A stretch of DNA of 39,078 bases from Candidatus Tityobacter terrigena (GCA_003156715.1 PMHO01000038.1:164919-203996), one strand, 5' to 3'. Shown: positions 14,089 through 23,083, numbered from the stretch's first letter. Notes: generated from the sequence alone by a model not told the origin. Numbers and translations are program-made.

Positions 14089-15308
14089 GCCATTTCGCTT
14101 CGCGGCAGCACGCGCACGAAGCGCCGTACGCCGACCGAAAGAACCGCAGGTTGGCGTGCGTCCCAAGGCCGTTTCGGATCGTGCACGACGACGCCGTCGA
14201 GCTTGACCCCGCCGCCCGCGACGAGGCGCTCGGCTTCGCGCTTACTCTGGGCAAATCCGCAGCCGGTAAGCGCATCCGCGATCGTTCGCCAGTCGCCCGC
14301 CGGTATCTCGCGTAGCTCGCGCGGTGTCTCTCGGCGCTGCACGGTCGCCTCGAAGTGTTCGCGCGCAGTCTCAGCCTCGGCCCGGGAATGATAAAGCGCG
14401 ACGATCTCGGCCGCGAGATCCTTTTTGGCCTCCATCGGGTGGACCGATCCGTCACGCAGCCCCGCCCGCAGCGCGTCGACCGCCGCGGCCGGGCGGAATG
14501 CGGCAAGCTCTGCGTAGCGGGGAATCATCTCGTCGGGAAGGCTCATTAGCTTTCCGAATTGCTCCGTCGCCGGTTCGGTCAGGGCGACGTAGTTTCCACG
14601 CGACTTCGACATCCGAGCGACGCCGTCGAGGCCTTCCAAGATCGGCGTCGTCATGCAAATTTGCCGCGGCTGCCCCGCGTGCGCCTGATATTCACGCGCT
14701 AAGAGGAAGTTGAAAAGCTGGTCGGACCCCCCCAGCTCCACGTCGGCCTGCATCACCACGCTGTCGTATGCCTGCGTTACCGGGTAGAGAAACTCGTGCA
14801 ACGCGATCGGAATGCCCGCCCGGTGACGCTCGGCGAAGTCGTTACGCGAGAGCAACTGAGCGACCGTTGTTTGGCTCATGAGGGTGATGAGGTCGGCTAG
14901 GCTCAGCGGCGCGAGCCAGGTCGAGTTGCGCATGACGTCACTGTGCCCGAGGTCGAGGACCTTGCCTGCCTGCTCGCGGTAGTCGCGCATGTTATGCGCG
15001 ATCTCTTGGTCGGTCAACGGGGGGCGCGTGTCGTTGCGACCGGTCGGGTCGCCGATGCGAGCCGTGAAGTCGCCGATCAAAAGGATCACGCGATGCCCGA
15101 ATGCGACAAACTGCTGCATCTTGTGCAACACCACGGCATGCCCCAAATGCACGAACGGTCCGGTCGGATCGATCCCGAACTTGACGGTCAGCCGCCCCTT
15201 TGAAGCGATGCGCTCTTCCAGTTCGGCGCGGGTCTCGACGTGGTCGCAGCCGGCGACCAGCAGTTCGGCCTGCTCGCGCGCGCTCGGGATGCTCGTCACG
15301 TTCGTCAT
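14085..15308 (-). CDS. tyrS: Tyrosyl-tRNA synthetase
   Basis: A 407-residue class I aminoacyl-tRNA synthetase. The HIGH-type motif is HLGH (residues 54-57) and the KMSKS-type motif is RMSKS (232-236); 'ELGGSDQLFN' (191-200) forms part of the tyrosine pocket, and a C-terminal S4-like RNA-binding domain ('SKREAERLVAGGGVKLDGVVV') follows. The HxGH and RMSKSRGN forms point to the TyrZ-like subgroup. ATG at 15308 lies seven bases after the mutS2 stop, making it the last gene of the long minus-strand operon. The end overlaps the convergent hslO by four bases. Confidence 0.95.
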   Translation of the reverse strand: MTNVTSIPSAREQAELLVAGCDHVETRAELEERIASKGRLTVKFGIDPTGPFVHLGHAVVLHKMQQFVAFGHRVILLIGDFTARIGDPTGRNDTRPPLTDQEIAHNMRDYREQAGKVLDLGHSDVMRNSTWLAPLSLADLITLMSQTTVAQLLSRNDFAERHRAGIPIALHEFLYPVTQAYDSVVMQADVELGGSDQLFNFLLAREYQAHAGQPRQICMTTPILEGLDGVARMSKSRGNYVALTEPATEQFGKLMSLPDEMIPRYAELAAFRPAAAVDALRAGLRDGSVHPMEAKKDLAAEIVALYHSRAEAETAREHFEATVQRRETPRELREIPAGDWRTIADALTGCGFAQSKREAERLVAGGGVKLDGVVVHDPKRPWDARQPAVLSVGVRRFVRVLPRSEMA

Positions 15309-15315
15309 CGCGCCG

Positions 15316-17682
15316 TCAGCCCAGCTCGACGACGGTGACGCCGCTGCCGCCTTCGTCGGCGTTGCCGAAGCGCACGCTGCGCACGCCGCGACGCTCGCGA
15401 AGATACTGCTGCAAGCCGCGTCCTAGCAGTCCCGTCCCTTTGCCGTGGATCAGGCGTAGCGGCGAGAGCCCCAGCAGCTCGGCATCGTCGAGCCACTTGT
15501 CGACGATCGGCTCGGCCTCAACGAAACGCTTTCCGCGCACGTCCAGCTCGCCGCGCGCACCGGCTGCCGCATCGAGCGTGGCCTCACCGGTACCTACCTT
15601 AGACCGCGGGCGGTTCGCCGCGCTCAGTGCTGCGCTTCGAACGACGTGGACTTCGTTCTTGGGCACGACCGTCTTCATCGAGCCGAAAGCGACTAGGACG
15701 TTGGAACCATAATCGTCGGCCACCGTGCCCTCCGAGCCGAGGGAGCGTACGTGGACGGTGTCGCCGATCGCGACGGCCGGTTCGTTGCCGGATGGTTTAG
15801 GCTGCGTCTTGAGCCCGAGCTCGTCGTGAACCTCATTCAGGGTGCGCTCGAGGAGAGCACTCTGACCGGGCGTGATCTTCGCCCGCGCGGAATGCTCCTT
15901 ACCGCGCCGCTCGAGTTCGAGCGCGAATTCGCGCAGGGCGCGCGAAAGGCGCTCTTCCGCGTGCCGGCCGAGCTCACGGCGCTCGCGCTCGAGCGCGTCC
16001 GCACGGCGGCGCGCGTTCTCTTGCAAGGTGCCGAGATGGGAGCGCTCCTTACCGAGCGCATCGCGCTCGGCCGAGGCCTGTGCTCGAATCGTGGCCAGCT
16101 CCGCCAGCGCCCGGTCGTATTCGCGCTCGCTCTCTGAAAGCAGCCCTTCGGCGCGGGTCACGATCGAGTCGTCGATGCCGAGCGCGCGCGAAAGCGGGAA
16201 GGCCAGCGACTGCCCGGGCGCCCCCATGTCCAGTTCGAAGGTCGGGGCGTACGTCGTCGGGTCGAAGCGAACCGAGGCATTTGCGACCCCGCTCGCCGCG
16301 TGGGCAAACAGTTTCAGTTCGGTGGCATGGGTGGTAACGACGCCGCGCACGCCCTTGGCCAGCAAGTACTCCAAGAGCGCGATGCCGAGCGCAGCACCCG
16401 CCGCAGGCTCCGTACCGCTCGCGATCTCGTCGATGAGCACAAGCGAGCGCGGACCGGCCCGCTCCAAAATTGCGCGCAGACGCAGCAGGTGTGCCGAAAA
16501 GGTCGAGGCGTTTTCCGCGATCGACTGCTCGTCGCCGATATCGCAGCCGAGATCGTCGAAGCTGCCGATCGCCGTGCCTTCGCCGGCCGGGAGCTGCAAG
16601 CCGCAGTAGGCCATCGCCACGAACAATCCGAGCATCTTGAGCGTGACAGTCTTGCCGCCCATGTTCGGCCCGCTGATCACGATGAAACGCGTGCGGTCGT
16701 CAAGCTCGAAGCTTTGCGCAACGGCGCGCGCGCCGAGCAGCGGGTGACGGCCCGCGCGGATGTCGATGTGTGGTGCGTCGAGGATCTCGGGCGAGACGGC
16801 CGCCATTCCCTCGGCGACGCGGGCGCGCGCCAGCACGAGGTCGATTGCAGCCAGCACCTCGAGGTTCGTCTCGGCCTGTGCCGCGTGCCGGCCGACGAGC
16901 GCGGAAAGCTCGGCCAAGATGCGCGCGATCTCGCGCTCTTCCTCGATACGCAACGTCCGCAAACGATTGTTGACTTCGAGGGCGGCCAGCGGCTCGACGA
17001 AGAGCGTGTGGCCGCTGTCCGACGTATCGTGAACGACGCCCGGAACCTGCCCGGCGAACTCGGCCTTAACGGGCACGACGAAGCGGCCTTCGCGCATCGT
17101 CACGATCGCGTCCTGAACGGCACGCGCGAAGGTCGGCGAGCGTAGCATCACCTGGCAACGTTCGCGCGCCTCCTCGTAGGCCCGAGCCGCCGCTTTGCGA
17201 ATGCGCGCAAGCGCCGGACAAGCGCGGTCGAGGACGTCCCCCCGCTCGCCGATGGCCTCCTCGATCCGTTTGCTCACGGAAGGTAGCGGGTCCGCGCCCG
17301 TGCAGCGCGCGATCATGAGTGGCGCGTCGCTTGCGCGCACGCGGCGCACGGCGGCATCCGCCGCGGCGAGCGCTATCGCGATGGCGCGCAGTTCTTCAGC
17401 ACCGAGGACGGCGCCGCGCTGCGCCCGCGCGATCCCCTCCGCCACCTCGGGGACGCGCGGCAGCGAAAACGAATCGGCCACGACGATCGCACGCATCTCG
17501 CGCGTCGCCTGCTGCTCGTCGCGCACCGCGGCGATAGCGCGCTGGGGCGCGAGCTCGCGGGCGCGAGCCGCCGCGCGGTCGGTCATCGTATGGCGCGCGA
17601 CCAGACCACGAAGCGCTCCGAAGTCAAGCACCTCGAGGCTCCGCTCGTCGGCCAGCGGCCGGGATTCTAGCGCGCCGATCAC
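15316..17682 (-). CDS. mutS2: MutS2 ATPase with Smr endonuclease domain
   Basis: A 788-residue MutS2. The core includes the MutS-like clamp and ATPase with Walker A GPNMGGKT (about residues 338-345), Walker B/signature 'LVLIDEIASGTEP', a long coiled-coil ('LGKERSHLGTLQENARRRAD'), a KOW-like segment, and a C-terminal Smr domain with LDVRG and HGKGTG motifs. MutS2 has no mismatch-recognition domain; it suppresses homologous recombination or rescues collided ribosomes, depending on the species studied. GTG at 17682 overlaps the gatB stop as GTGA and gives the normal family length; the in-frame extension to 17820 lies in gatB and is rejected. Confidence 0.94.
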   Translation of the reverse strand: MIGALESRPLADERSLEVLDFGALRGLVARHTMTDRAAARARELAPQRAIAAVRDEQQATREMRAIVVADSFSLPRVPEVAEGIARAQRGAVLGAEELRAIAIALAAADAAVRRVRASDAPLMIARCTGADPLPSVSKRIEEAIGERGDVLDRACPALARIRKAAARAYEEARERCQVMLRSPTFARAVQDAIVTMREGRFVVPVKAEFAGQVPGVVHDTSDSGHTLFVEPLAALEVNNRLRTLRIEEEREIARILAELSALVGRHAAQAETNLEVLAAIDLVLARARVAEGMAAVSPEILDAPHIDIRAGRHPLLGARAVAQSFELDDRTRFIVISGPNMGGKTVTLKMLGLFVAMAYCGLQLPAGEGTAIGSFDDLGCDIGDEQSIAENASTFSAHLLRLRAILERAGPRSLVLIDEIASGTEPAAGAALGIALLEYLLAKGVRGVVTTHATELKLFAHAASGVANASVRFDPTTYAPTFELDMGAPGQSLAFPLSRALGIDDSIVTRAEGLLSESEREYDRALAELATIRAQASAERDALGKERSHLGTLQENARRRADALERERRELGRHAEERLSRALREFALELERRGKEHSARAKITPGQSALLERTLNEVHDELGLKTQPKPSGNEPAVAIGDTVHVRSLGSEGTVADDYGSNVLVAFGSMKTVVPKNEVHVVRSAALSAANRPRSKVGTGEATLDAAAGARGELDVRGKRFVEAEPIVDKWLDDAELLGLSPLRLIHGKGTGLLGRGLQQYLRERRGVRSVRFGNADEGGSGVTVVELG

Positions 17683-19193
17683 GCGGGGCTGCCGGCCTCG
17701 ATTCGAGCGCGCAAACGCTCCTCGGCGAGCGCGGGATTCGCTTTGCCGCGGCTTGCTTTCATCACCTGGCCAACCAGAAAGCCCATCACCTTGTTCTTTC
17801 CGGCGCGGAAGTCGGCGCACGTCTGCGCGTTGGCCGCTATCACTTCGTCGACGAGACGGTCGATGGCCGTGAGATCGCTAACCTGCGCGAGGCCTTCGGC
17901 TTCGACGATGTGCGAAGGAGAACCGCCGCTGGTCCAAATCCGCACAAGCAGATCTTTGGCCGTCTTCGAGTTGATCGCGTTCGAGGCGGTAAGTGCCACC
18001 AGTTCCGCCAGCGCCTCGGGCGTGGCGCCGGAAGCGGCAACCGCGACGCCGGAATCGTTGGCGAGACGAGCGAGGTCGCCCAGCAGAAAGTTTGCGGTCG
18101 CCTGCGGGCTGCCGCTCATGCGCGCCGCCGCTTCGTAGAAATCGGCGAGGCCTGCGGTGTCGACGATCTGGTGGGCCGCGGCAACCGTCAGTTTGTCGAC
18201 CTCGATCAGCCGCTCGAGGCGCGCTTGCGGAAGCGTTCCCGCCGCATCGCGCAAGCGCCGCACGTCGTCTTTCGAAAACTCGATCGGGACGAGATCGGGA
18301 TCGGGGAAGTAACGGTAGTCGTGGGCCTGCTCTTTGCTGCGCTGCGGGATCGTGACGCCCGAGGACTCATCCCAACCTCGCGTCTCTTGCACGATCCGGC
18401 CACCCCGTGAGAGGACGTCCGCCTGGCGCGCGAGCTCGCTCTCGATCGCGCGAAGCACGCTGCGAAAAGAGTTCATGTTCTTGATCTCGCTCTTCGTACC
18501 GAGCGCCGCCCACCCGGCCGGCCGAATCGAGACGTTGGCATCGCAGCGCAGCGAGCCTTCCTCCATCTTCACGTCGCTGACGCCGAGCGCAACGAACGTT
18601 CGCTTCAGCGCCTCGAGGTAGGCGACCGCTTCCGCCGCCGAGCGGATGTCGGGTTCCGAGACGCACTCCATCAGCGGCACGCCGGCCCGGTTGAAATCGA
18701 CCAGCGACGAGGTGCTGCCCGCGATCCGGCCGTCGCTCGAACCCGAGTGAATCGACTTGCCCGTGTCCTCCTCCAGATGGATGCGGGTCAAGTTCACACT
18801 CTTCTTGGTTCCGTCGGGCAGCCAAAACGAAACGGATCCACCGACGCTGAGCGGCATGTCGTACTGCGATATCTGGTAATTCTTCGGCATGTCCGGATAG
18901 AAGTAGTTCTTGCGGTCGAACTTCGAGAAGGCCGGGATCTCGGCGCCGAAGGCGAGCCCGGCTTTGACGAGGAGCTCGATTGCGATCCGGTTGGGAACTG
19001 GCAGCGCGCCAGGAAGTCCCAGGCAGACGGGACAGACGTTGGTGTTGGGCTGCGCCCCGAAGAGGTTGCGGCACCCGCAGAACATCTTGGTCTCGGTTTT
19101 GAGCTCGACGTGGCATTCGATGCCGATCACGGCTTCGAAAGGAATTCCGTTGACTTCCAGGTGCTGCACGGGACTGGAAACGACGGTCGTCAT
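17679..19193 (-). CDS. gatB: Aspartyl/glutamyl-tRNA amidotransferase subunit B
   Basis: A 504-residue GatB, the kinase subunit of GatCAB that phosphorylates the mischarged Glu or Asp on tRNA(Gln)/tRNA(Asn) before transamidation. The PET112 core has 'VIGIECHVELKTETKMFCGC' and 'CPVCLGLPGALPVPN', whose four cysteines make the putative zinc site; 'FYPDMPKNYQISQYD' and 'DFNRAGVPLMECV' are further signatures, and a C-terminal YqeY/tail domain binds tRNA. ATG at 19193 overlaps the gatA stop as ATGA. A longer in-frame reading to 20249 only runs antisense-like through gatA in another frame. Confidence 0.96.
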   Translation of the reverse strand: MTTVVSSPVQHLEVNGIPFEAVIGIECHVELKTETKMFCGCRNLFGAQPNTNVCPVCLGLPGALPVPNRIAIELLVKAGLAFGAEIPAFSKFDRKNYFYPDMPKNYQISQYDMPLSVGGSVSFWLPDGTKKSVNLTRIHLEEDTGKSIHSGSSDGRIAGSTSSLVDFNRAGVPLMECVSEPDIRSAAEAVAYLEALKRTFVALGVSDVKMEEGSLRCDANVSIRPAGWAALGTKSEIKNMNSFRSVLRAIESELARQADVLSRGGRIVQETRGWDESSGVTIPQRSKEQAHDYRYFPDPDLVPIEFSKDDVRRLRDAAGTLPQARLERLIEVDKLTVAAAHQIVDTAGLADFYEAAARMSGSPQATANFLLGDLARLANDSGVAVAASGATPEALAELVALTASNAINSKTAKDLLVRIWTSGGSPSHIVEAEGLAQVSDLTAIDRLVDEVIAANAQTCADFRAGKNKVMGFLVGQVMKASRGKANPALAEERLRARIEAGSPA

Positions 19194-20680
19194 CGTGCGC
19201 TCGCTTCGAGCACGGGCGGCACGCGATGGGCCGCGTGCTGCGTGCCCGACTCGTACGCCCGTGCGACGCCGATGAGCAGGCGCTCCGCAAAGAGCGGCGC
19301 CGTCAGCTCGAGCCCGAGCGGCAAGGGCTTGTCGCTTCCCTGCGGCGTGACGTAACCGCACGGAACCGAGAGCGACGGCACTCCCGCTAGCGACATCGGA
19401 ATCGTGTAGTAGTCCATTAAGTACATCGCGAGCGGATCGCTCTTGGCATTGAATTCGAAGGCGGGTGAAGCGGCGGCCGGGCACGCGATAACGTCGCAGG
19501 CCTCGAAAGCCCTGGCGAAATCGGCCGCGATCAGCGTGCGCGCTTTCTGAGCGCGCACGTAGTACGCATCGTAGTATCCCGATGAGAGGGCGTGCGTCCC
19601 GATCAAGATACGACGCTTGACCTCGTTCCCGAACCCGGCGGCGCGCGTCCGCTCGTACGTTTCTAGCACGTCGGCCCCCTCGGCGCGTAAGCCGTAGCGC
19701 ATTCCGTCGAAGCGGGCCAGGTTCGATGAGCACTCGGCCGGAGCGATCAGATAATACGTCGCGACGCCGTAATCGGCGGTCGGCAGGGCAACCTCGACCA
19801 GGTCTGCACCCAGCCGCTGGAGATCGCCATAAGCGGCCTCGTACACGGCGCGGACGTCCGGTTCGAGCCGGTCGAGCGCGAAGTCGCGAACGATCCCGAC
19901 GCGCAGCCCGGCGAGATCTTTGGGAAACCCGCCCAAGGTTGCTTCGACTGGACGATCGACGGTCGTGGCGTCGCACGGGTCTTTTCCCGCCATCAGGTCG
20001 TAGACGAGGGCCGCGTCTTCGACGCTCTTCGAAAGCGGCCCGATTTGGTCGAGGCTGGAGGCAAACGCGATCAGGCCGTAACGCGAAACGCGCCCGTAGG
20101 TCGGCTTGAACCCGACCACGCCGCAGAACGCCGCCGGTTCGCGGATCGAACCGCCCGTATCGCTGCCGAGCGCGATCACCGCTTCGCCCGCCGCCACGGC
20201 CGCCGCGCTTCCGCCCGACGAACCGCCCGGTACGCGAGTGGGGTCCCACGGGTTGTGCGTCGTTGCGAGCGCGCTATTCTCACACGAGCTGCCCATCGCG
20301 AACTCGTCGAGGTTCGTTTTGCCCAGCGGAAGGGCGCCGGCGCGAAGGAGACGTTCGACCGCCGTCGCGGTATACGGAGCGACCCAGTCGCCCAGAATCT
20401 TGGAAGCGCACGTCGTGCGCGTGCCGATCACGCACATATTGTCCTTGATCGCCAAGGGCACGCCCGCAAGCGGAAGAACTGCGCCGGCAGCCACGCGTTC
20501 GTCGACGTCGCGCGCGTGCGTCCGCGCGAGCTCCGGCGTGGGCGTCAGAAACGCGCCAATCGCACCGTCCCGCGCGGCGACGCGCGCGATCGCACTTTCC
20601 GCAAGCTCGCTTGCGGAAATCTCGCGCTTGTTGACGGCGCGTGCGAGGTCGCGCGCGGTCCAATCGAGCGGTGAGGAGAT
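19190..20680 (-). CDS. gatA: Aspartyl/glutamyl-tRNA amidotransferase subunit A, probable ATC start
   Basis: A 496-residue GatA, the amidase that releases ammonia from glutamine or asparagine for GatB. The amidase-signature catalytic triad is Lys in PLAIKDN, cis-Ser in GGSSGGS and Ser in SDTGGSIREP. The first ATG/GTG/TTG in frame is a GTG at 20494, which would leave only 16 residues before the catalytic lysine and lose the N-terminal helices. Conserved GatA-like sequence ('LDWTARDLARAVNKREISAS') continues upstream to an ATC at 20680, which has a perfect GGAGGAG five bases before it and follows the gatC stop. Counted from this ATC the triad is K79, S154, S178, the same numbers as in the well-studied Staphylococcus aureus GatA. 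No other start codon occurs upstream in this frame within gatC. Confidence 0.9.
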   Translation of the reverse strand: MSSPLDWTARDLARAVNKREISASELAESAIARVAARDGAIGAFLTPTPELARTHARDVDERVAAGAVLPLAGVPLAIKDNMCVIGTRTTCASKILGDWVAPYTATAVERLLRAGALPLGKTNLDEFAMGSSCENSALATTHNPWDPTRVPGGSSGGSAAAVAAGEAVIALGSDTGGSIREPAAFCGVVGFKPTYGRVSRYGLIAFASSLDQIGPLSKSVEDAALVYDLMAGKDPCDATTVDRPVEATLGGFPKDLAGLRVGIVRDFALDRLEPDVRAVYEAAYGDLQRLGADLVEVALPTADYGVATYYLIAPAECSSNLARFDGMRYGLRAEGADVLETYERTRAAGFGNEVKRRILIGTHALSSGYYDAYYVRAQKARTLIAADFARAFEACDVIACPAAASPAFEFNAKSDPLAMYLMDYYTIPMSLAGVPSLSVPCGYVTPQGSDKPLPLGLELTAPLFAERLLIGVARAYESGTQHAAHRVPPVLEASAR

Positions 20681-20692
20681 GGCTACTCCTCC
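20678..20692 (-). promoter_or_regulatory. Ribosome-binding site and non-canonical ATC start of gatA
   Basis: GGAGGAG at 20692-20686 lies at the very end of gatC (it encodes the last codons), followed by TAGCC and then ATC at 20680-20678. The five-base spacer is ideal for initiation at the ATC. The gatC stop TAG lies inside the spacer, so termination and re-initiation would be coupled. Confidence 0.65.
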
Positions 20693-20970
20693 GTAATGAT
20701 GCGCGGCACTTGAAAGTAGTTCCCTTGGCGGCGCGGCGCCTGGGATAAGACGGTTTCGCGCGCCAGCGAAGGCACCGGGACGTCGTCGCGCATCACGTTG
20801 CTCGAGGGGATCACCGCGGCCGTTGCCGCGACGTCCGCCGTGGGCAGCGCTTCGAGCTGTGCGACGTGATCGAGCAAGGCCTCCAATTGGCCCCCGAACT
20901 GCACGACTTCTTCCGAGGTGAGCGCAATCCGCGCGAGCCGCGCGACGTATGCAACGTCGATCTCAGCCAT
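20683..20970 (-). CDS. gatC: Aspartyl/glutamyl-tRNA amidotransferase subunit C
   Basis: A 95-residue GatC, the small subunit that wraps between GatA and GatB and stabilises GatA. The family signature is present: 'VAYVARLARIALTSEEV' near the N-terminus, 'LEALLDHVAQLEALPTADV', then 'MRDDVPVPSLARETVLSQAP' and the terminal 'NYFQVPRIITEE'. ATG at 20970 lies inside the last codons of the upstream methyltransferase gene (eight-base overlap). Its last codons form the gatA ribosome-binding site. Confidence 0.95.
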   Translation of the reverse strand: MAEIDVAYVARLARIALTSEEVVQFGGQLEALLDHVAQLEALPTADVAATAAVIPSSNVMRDDVPVPSLARETVLSQAPRRQGNYFQVPRIITEE

Positions 20971-22402
20971 CGGTTTTCTCCGGAAGGGCCGAACCCCGCG
21001 CCGGCAGGTCGGCGCGATGCAGCGCTACGAGAGCTTCGATGTGCCCCGTCTGAGGAAACATGTCGAACGGTTGGACGAGCCCGAGCTTGTATCCGCCCGC
21101 CAGGAGATGCGCAAGGTCGCGCGCTAGCGTCGCCGGATTACACGAGAGGTACCAGATGTATGGCACGCGCGAGCGCAGCAGCGCGTCGAGCGTGGGCGGA
21201 TCGCTTCCTTTGCGCGGCGGATCCAAGAAGACCGCCTCGGCCGCGGCCAGCGCTCCCGCACCGTGTTCGCCGCGCAGAACCATCTCGACGCGCCCCGCCA
21301 GGAACGTCGTTCGGTCATCGACCCCGTTGAGCGCGGCATTGGCGCGCGCCTCGCGTACGGCGCTCGGATTCTCCTCGATGCCCACGACGCGCGCGCCGCG
21401 CGAGGCGAAATAGAGCGCGAATGTCCCCGCCCCGCAGTACAGGTCGACGATCCGCTCGACGTGACCGACATGCGACTCCATGAACGCGAAAATCTTACCG
21501 ACCATCTCGCCGTTGACTTGGAAGAACGACGCAGGCGAAACTCGGAAGCGGATGCCGGCGATCTCCTCCTCCATCTCGGCTCGCCCGAAAACGGTCGCAT
21601 GACGGCGCCCCATCACCGCGTTTTCGCTCGGCGGCTCAAAGGAGTTTTCCAGACCGACGACGCCGGGCAGCGCTGCCGCAAGGGCCGCGCCGCGGCGGGC
21701 AAGGGCAGGCGAAGCGCGTTCGGTCGTGACGGAAACGACGCTTTCACCCGAGGCCTGGCCGGCCCGCGCGATGACGTGACGCGCTCCCTCGAAGACGCGC
21801 GCCGTATCGGGTGATGCGGCGGCGCTCCACAGGGCAGCTATCGTTCGATCGAGCTGCGGCGTCACGATCGGGCAACCGGCGATGGGGACGACGTCGTGCG
21901 TCCGCGCCGCGTAGAAGCCGAACCCGGGCCGCTCGTTCTCGCGTTCGACGACCAGCGCCATCTTGTTGCGGTACGCGCGCGGCTGGTCCATTCCAATCGC
22001 CTGGCTGACATTGGGAGCGTCGATCCCGCCGATGCGCCGAAGCGCGTTCTCGATCAAACTTCGTTTCCAAGCCAGCTGCGCCGCGTACGCCAGGTGCTGC
22101 ACCTGGCATCCTCCGCAGGCGCCGAAAACAGGACAGAACGGTTCGACGCGATCGGGCGAGCGGTCGAGCAACTCCACCAGCTCGGCGACGGCATACTTCG
22201 CCTTGACGGCCTCGACGCGGACGCGCGCGCGCTCGCCGGGAACCGGGCCGAAGACGTAGACGACCATGCCGTCGGCACGGCCGACGGCTTGGCCCGTCTT
22301 CGCGATCAGATCGGTGCAGGCTACCTCGACGACGTCGCCCACGCGCAGCGGCGCGGCCGCTTCCGCGCTAAGCATCGCATGCGGCTGCGCCGCGACGTCC
22401 AA
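20963..22402 (-). CDS. rlmD: RlmD/RumA-type 23S rRNA (uracil-C5)-methyltransferase
   Basis: A 479-residue TRAM-domain methyltransferase that makes 5-methyluridine in RNA. The N-terminal TRAM domain spans about residues 20-80; an iron-sulfur site follows with C90, C96, C99 and C177 (C-x5-C-x2-C ... C). The SAM-binding motif is DLYCGAGTFAL and the catalytic cysteine lies in LSCNPATLARDL. Members may modify U1939, U747 or both, and TrmA-like tRNA activity is also possible, so the exact site is unknown. The start is TTG at 22402 or ATG at 22375; neither has a clear ribosome-binding site. It overlaps gatC at the end. Confidence 0.87.
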   Translation of the reverse strand: MDVAAQPHAMLSAEAAAPLRVGDVVEVACTDLIAKTGQAVGRADGMVVYVFGPVPGERARVRVEAVKAKYAVAELVELLDRSPDRVEPFCPVFGACGGCQVQHLAYAAQLAWKRSLIENALRRIGGIDAPNVSQAIGMDQPRAYRNKMALVVERENERPGFGFYAARTHDVVPIAGCPIVTPQLDRTIAALWSAAASPDTARVFEGARHVIARAGQASGESVVSVTTERASPALARRGAALAAALPGVVGLENSFEPPSENAVMGRRHATVFGRAEMEEEIAGIRFRVSPASFFQVNGEMVGKIFAFMESHVGHVERIVDLYCGAGTFALYFASRGARVVGIEENPSAVREARANAALNGVDDRTTFLAGRVEMVLRGEHGAGALAAAEAVFLDPPRKGSDPPTLDALLRSRVPYIWYLSCNPATLARDLAHLLAGGYKLGLVQPFDMFPQTGHIEALVALHRADLPARGSALPEKTDG

Positions 22403-22410
22403 ATCGCGCG

Positions 22411-22695
22411 CTAAGCGGATTTCTTCTCATCGAGCTGCTTGAGCAGCCGATTCGCTTCGTCGATGAGCGATTGAATTCGCTCCGTCGTCGGGTCTGAAGG
22501 CGCGCGCGACAATGTCGCGCGGACGATCGCGAAGGCCAGACCCGCCGAAGCCGCAGCGATGGCGACGAATAGCAACATGCGCAGCATCCCAAAGTCGCGC
22601 TCGACCTGGAGGGAAGGCTCACTTTGAGGAGCTTCGGGCGACGCGGCGTGATTGCCGGAGACGGGTTGCGTTTCAGCAGCGGGACGGTCCATCAT
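22411..22695 (-). CDS. Small single-span membrane protein
   Basis: A 94-residue protein: a proline/serine-rich N-terminal segment (residues 1-35), one transmembrane helix ('MLLFVAIAAASAGLAFAIV', about 40-58), and a short helical C-terminus ('IQSLIDEANRLLKQLDEKK') that could form a coiled coil. No family is recognised. The start is ATG at 22695 or 22692, 16 bases after the receiver-protein stop. It lies between the flagellar-type genes and the RNA methyltransferase in the same operon, so it might belong with the flagellar set, but nothing in the sequence proves this. Confidence 0.6.
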   Translation of the reverse strand: MMDRPAAETQPVSGNHAASPEAPQSEPSLQVERDFGMLRMLLFVAIAAASAGLAFAIVRATLSRAPSDPTTERIQSLIDEANRLLKQLDEKKSA

Positions 22696-22711
22696 GCAGA
22701 CGCTGTTCGCT

Positions 22712-23074
22712 CTATGCCTGGAGCGTTCTTGCGAGTTCTGCAAGCGCATCGCCGGCCTGCGAGGCGAGCAGCGGGCGCAAGAGCGCTCCTCGTGCGCCCG
22801 CTGCGACCGCTTCTCGAACGAGCGCGCGTTCAGCCAGCGACGCGATGACGAGGACGGCGACGCCTTGCGCTGCTAGGAAGGCGATCAACCCGAGCGCGCC
22901 CTCGGGCGGAAGCCGGCTGTCGACGAGCGCGATCTGGGGCCGCGTCTCCTCCGAGCGCACTCTGGCCTCGTCTGCATCGACCGCCTCGGCGACGATCTCG
23001 TGCTCCAGGCGGCGCGCTATGCGGCGTAACGCCGACCGCACGACGGCCGCATCGTCGGCGACGAGGATTCGCAC
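22712..23074 (-). CDS. Stand-alone CheY-like receiver domain protein with altered lysine
   Basis: A 120-residue receiver domain. The acidic pair is D7-D8 (MRILVADD), the phosphoacceptor is D52 (LVDSRLP), and S79 takes the conserved Ser/Thr position. The otherwise invariant lysine before proline is arginine here (R100 in LLRPLL), which may alter signalling. There is no output domain. The start is GTG at 23074, ten bases after fliO. In Bacillus-type flagellar operons cheY lies next to fliZ/fliO, so a role in motor control is plausible, but a general response-regulator role cannot be excluded. Confidence 0.75.
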   Translation of the reverse strand: MRILVADDAAVVRSALRRIARRLEHEIVAEAVDADEARVRSEETRPQIALVDSRLPPEGALGLIAFLAAQGVAVLVIASLAERALVREAVAAGARGALLRPLLASQAGDALAELARTLQA

Positions 23075-23083
23075 GGCGCCAGG

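Noticed and set aside
17679-20249. 856-codon reading of gatB
   Set aside because: The first 352 codons run through gatA in a different frame and are arginine-rich; GatB begins at the ATG at 19193.
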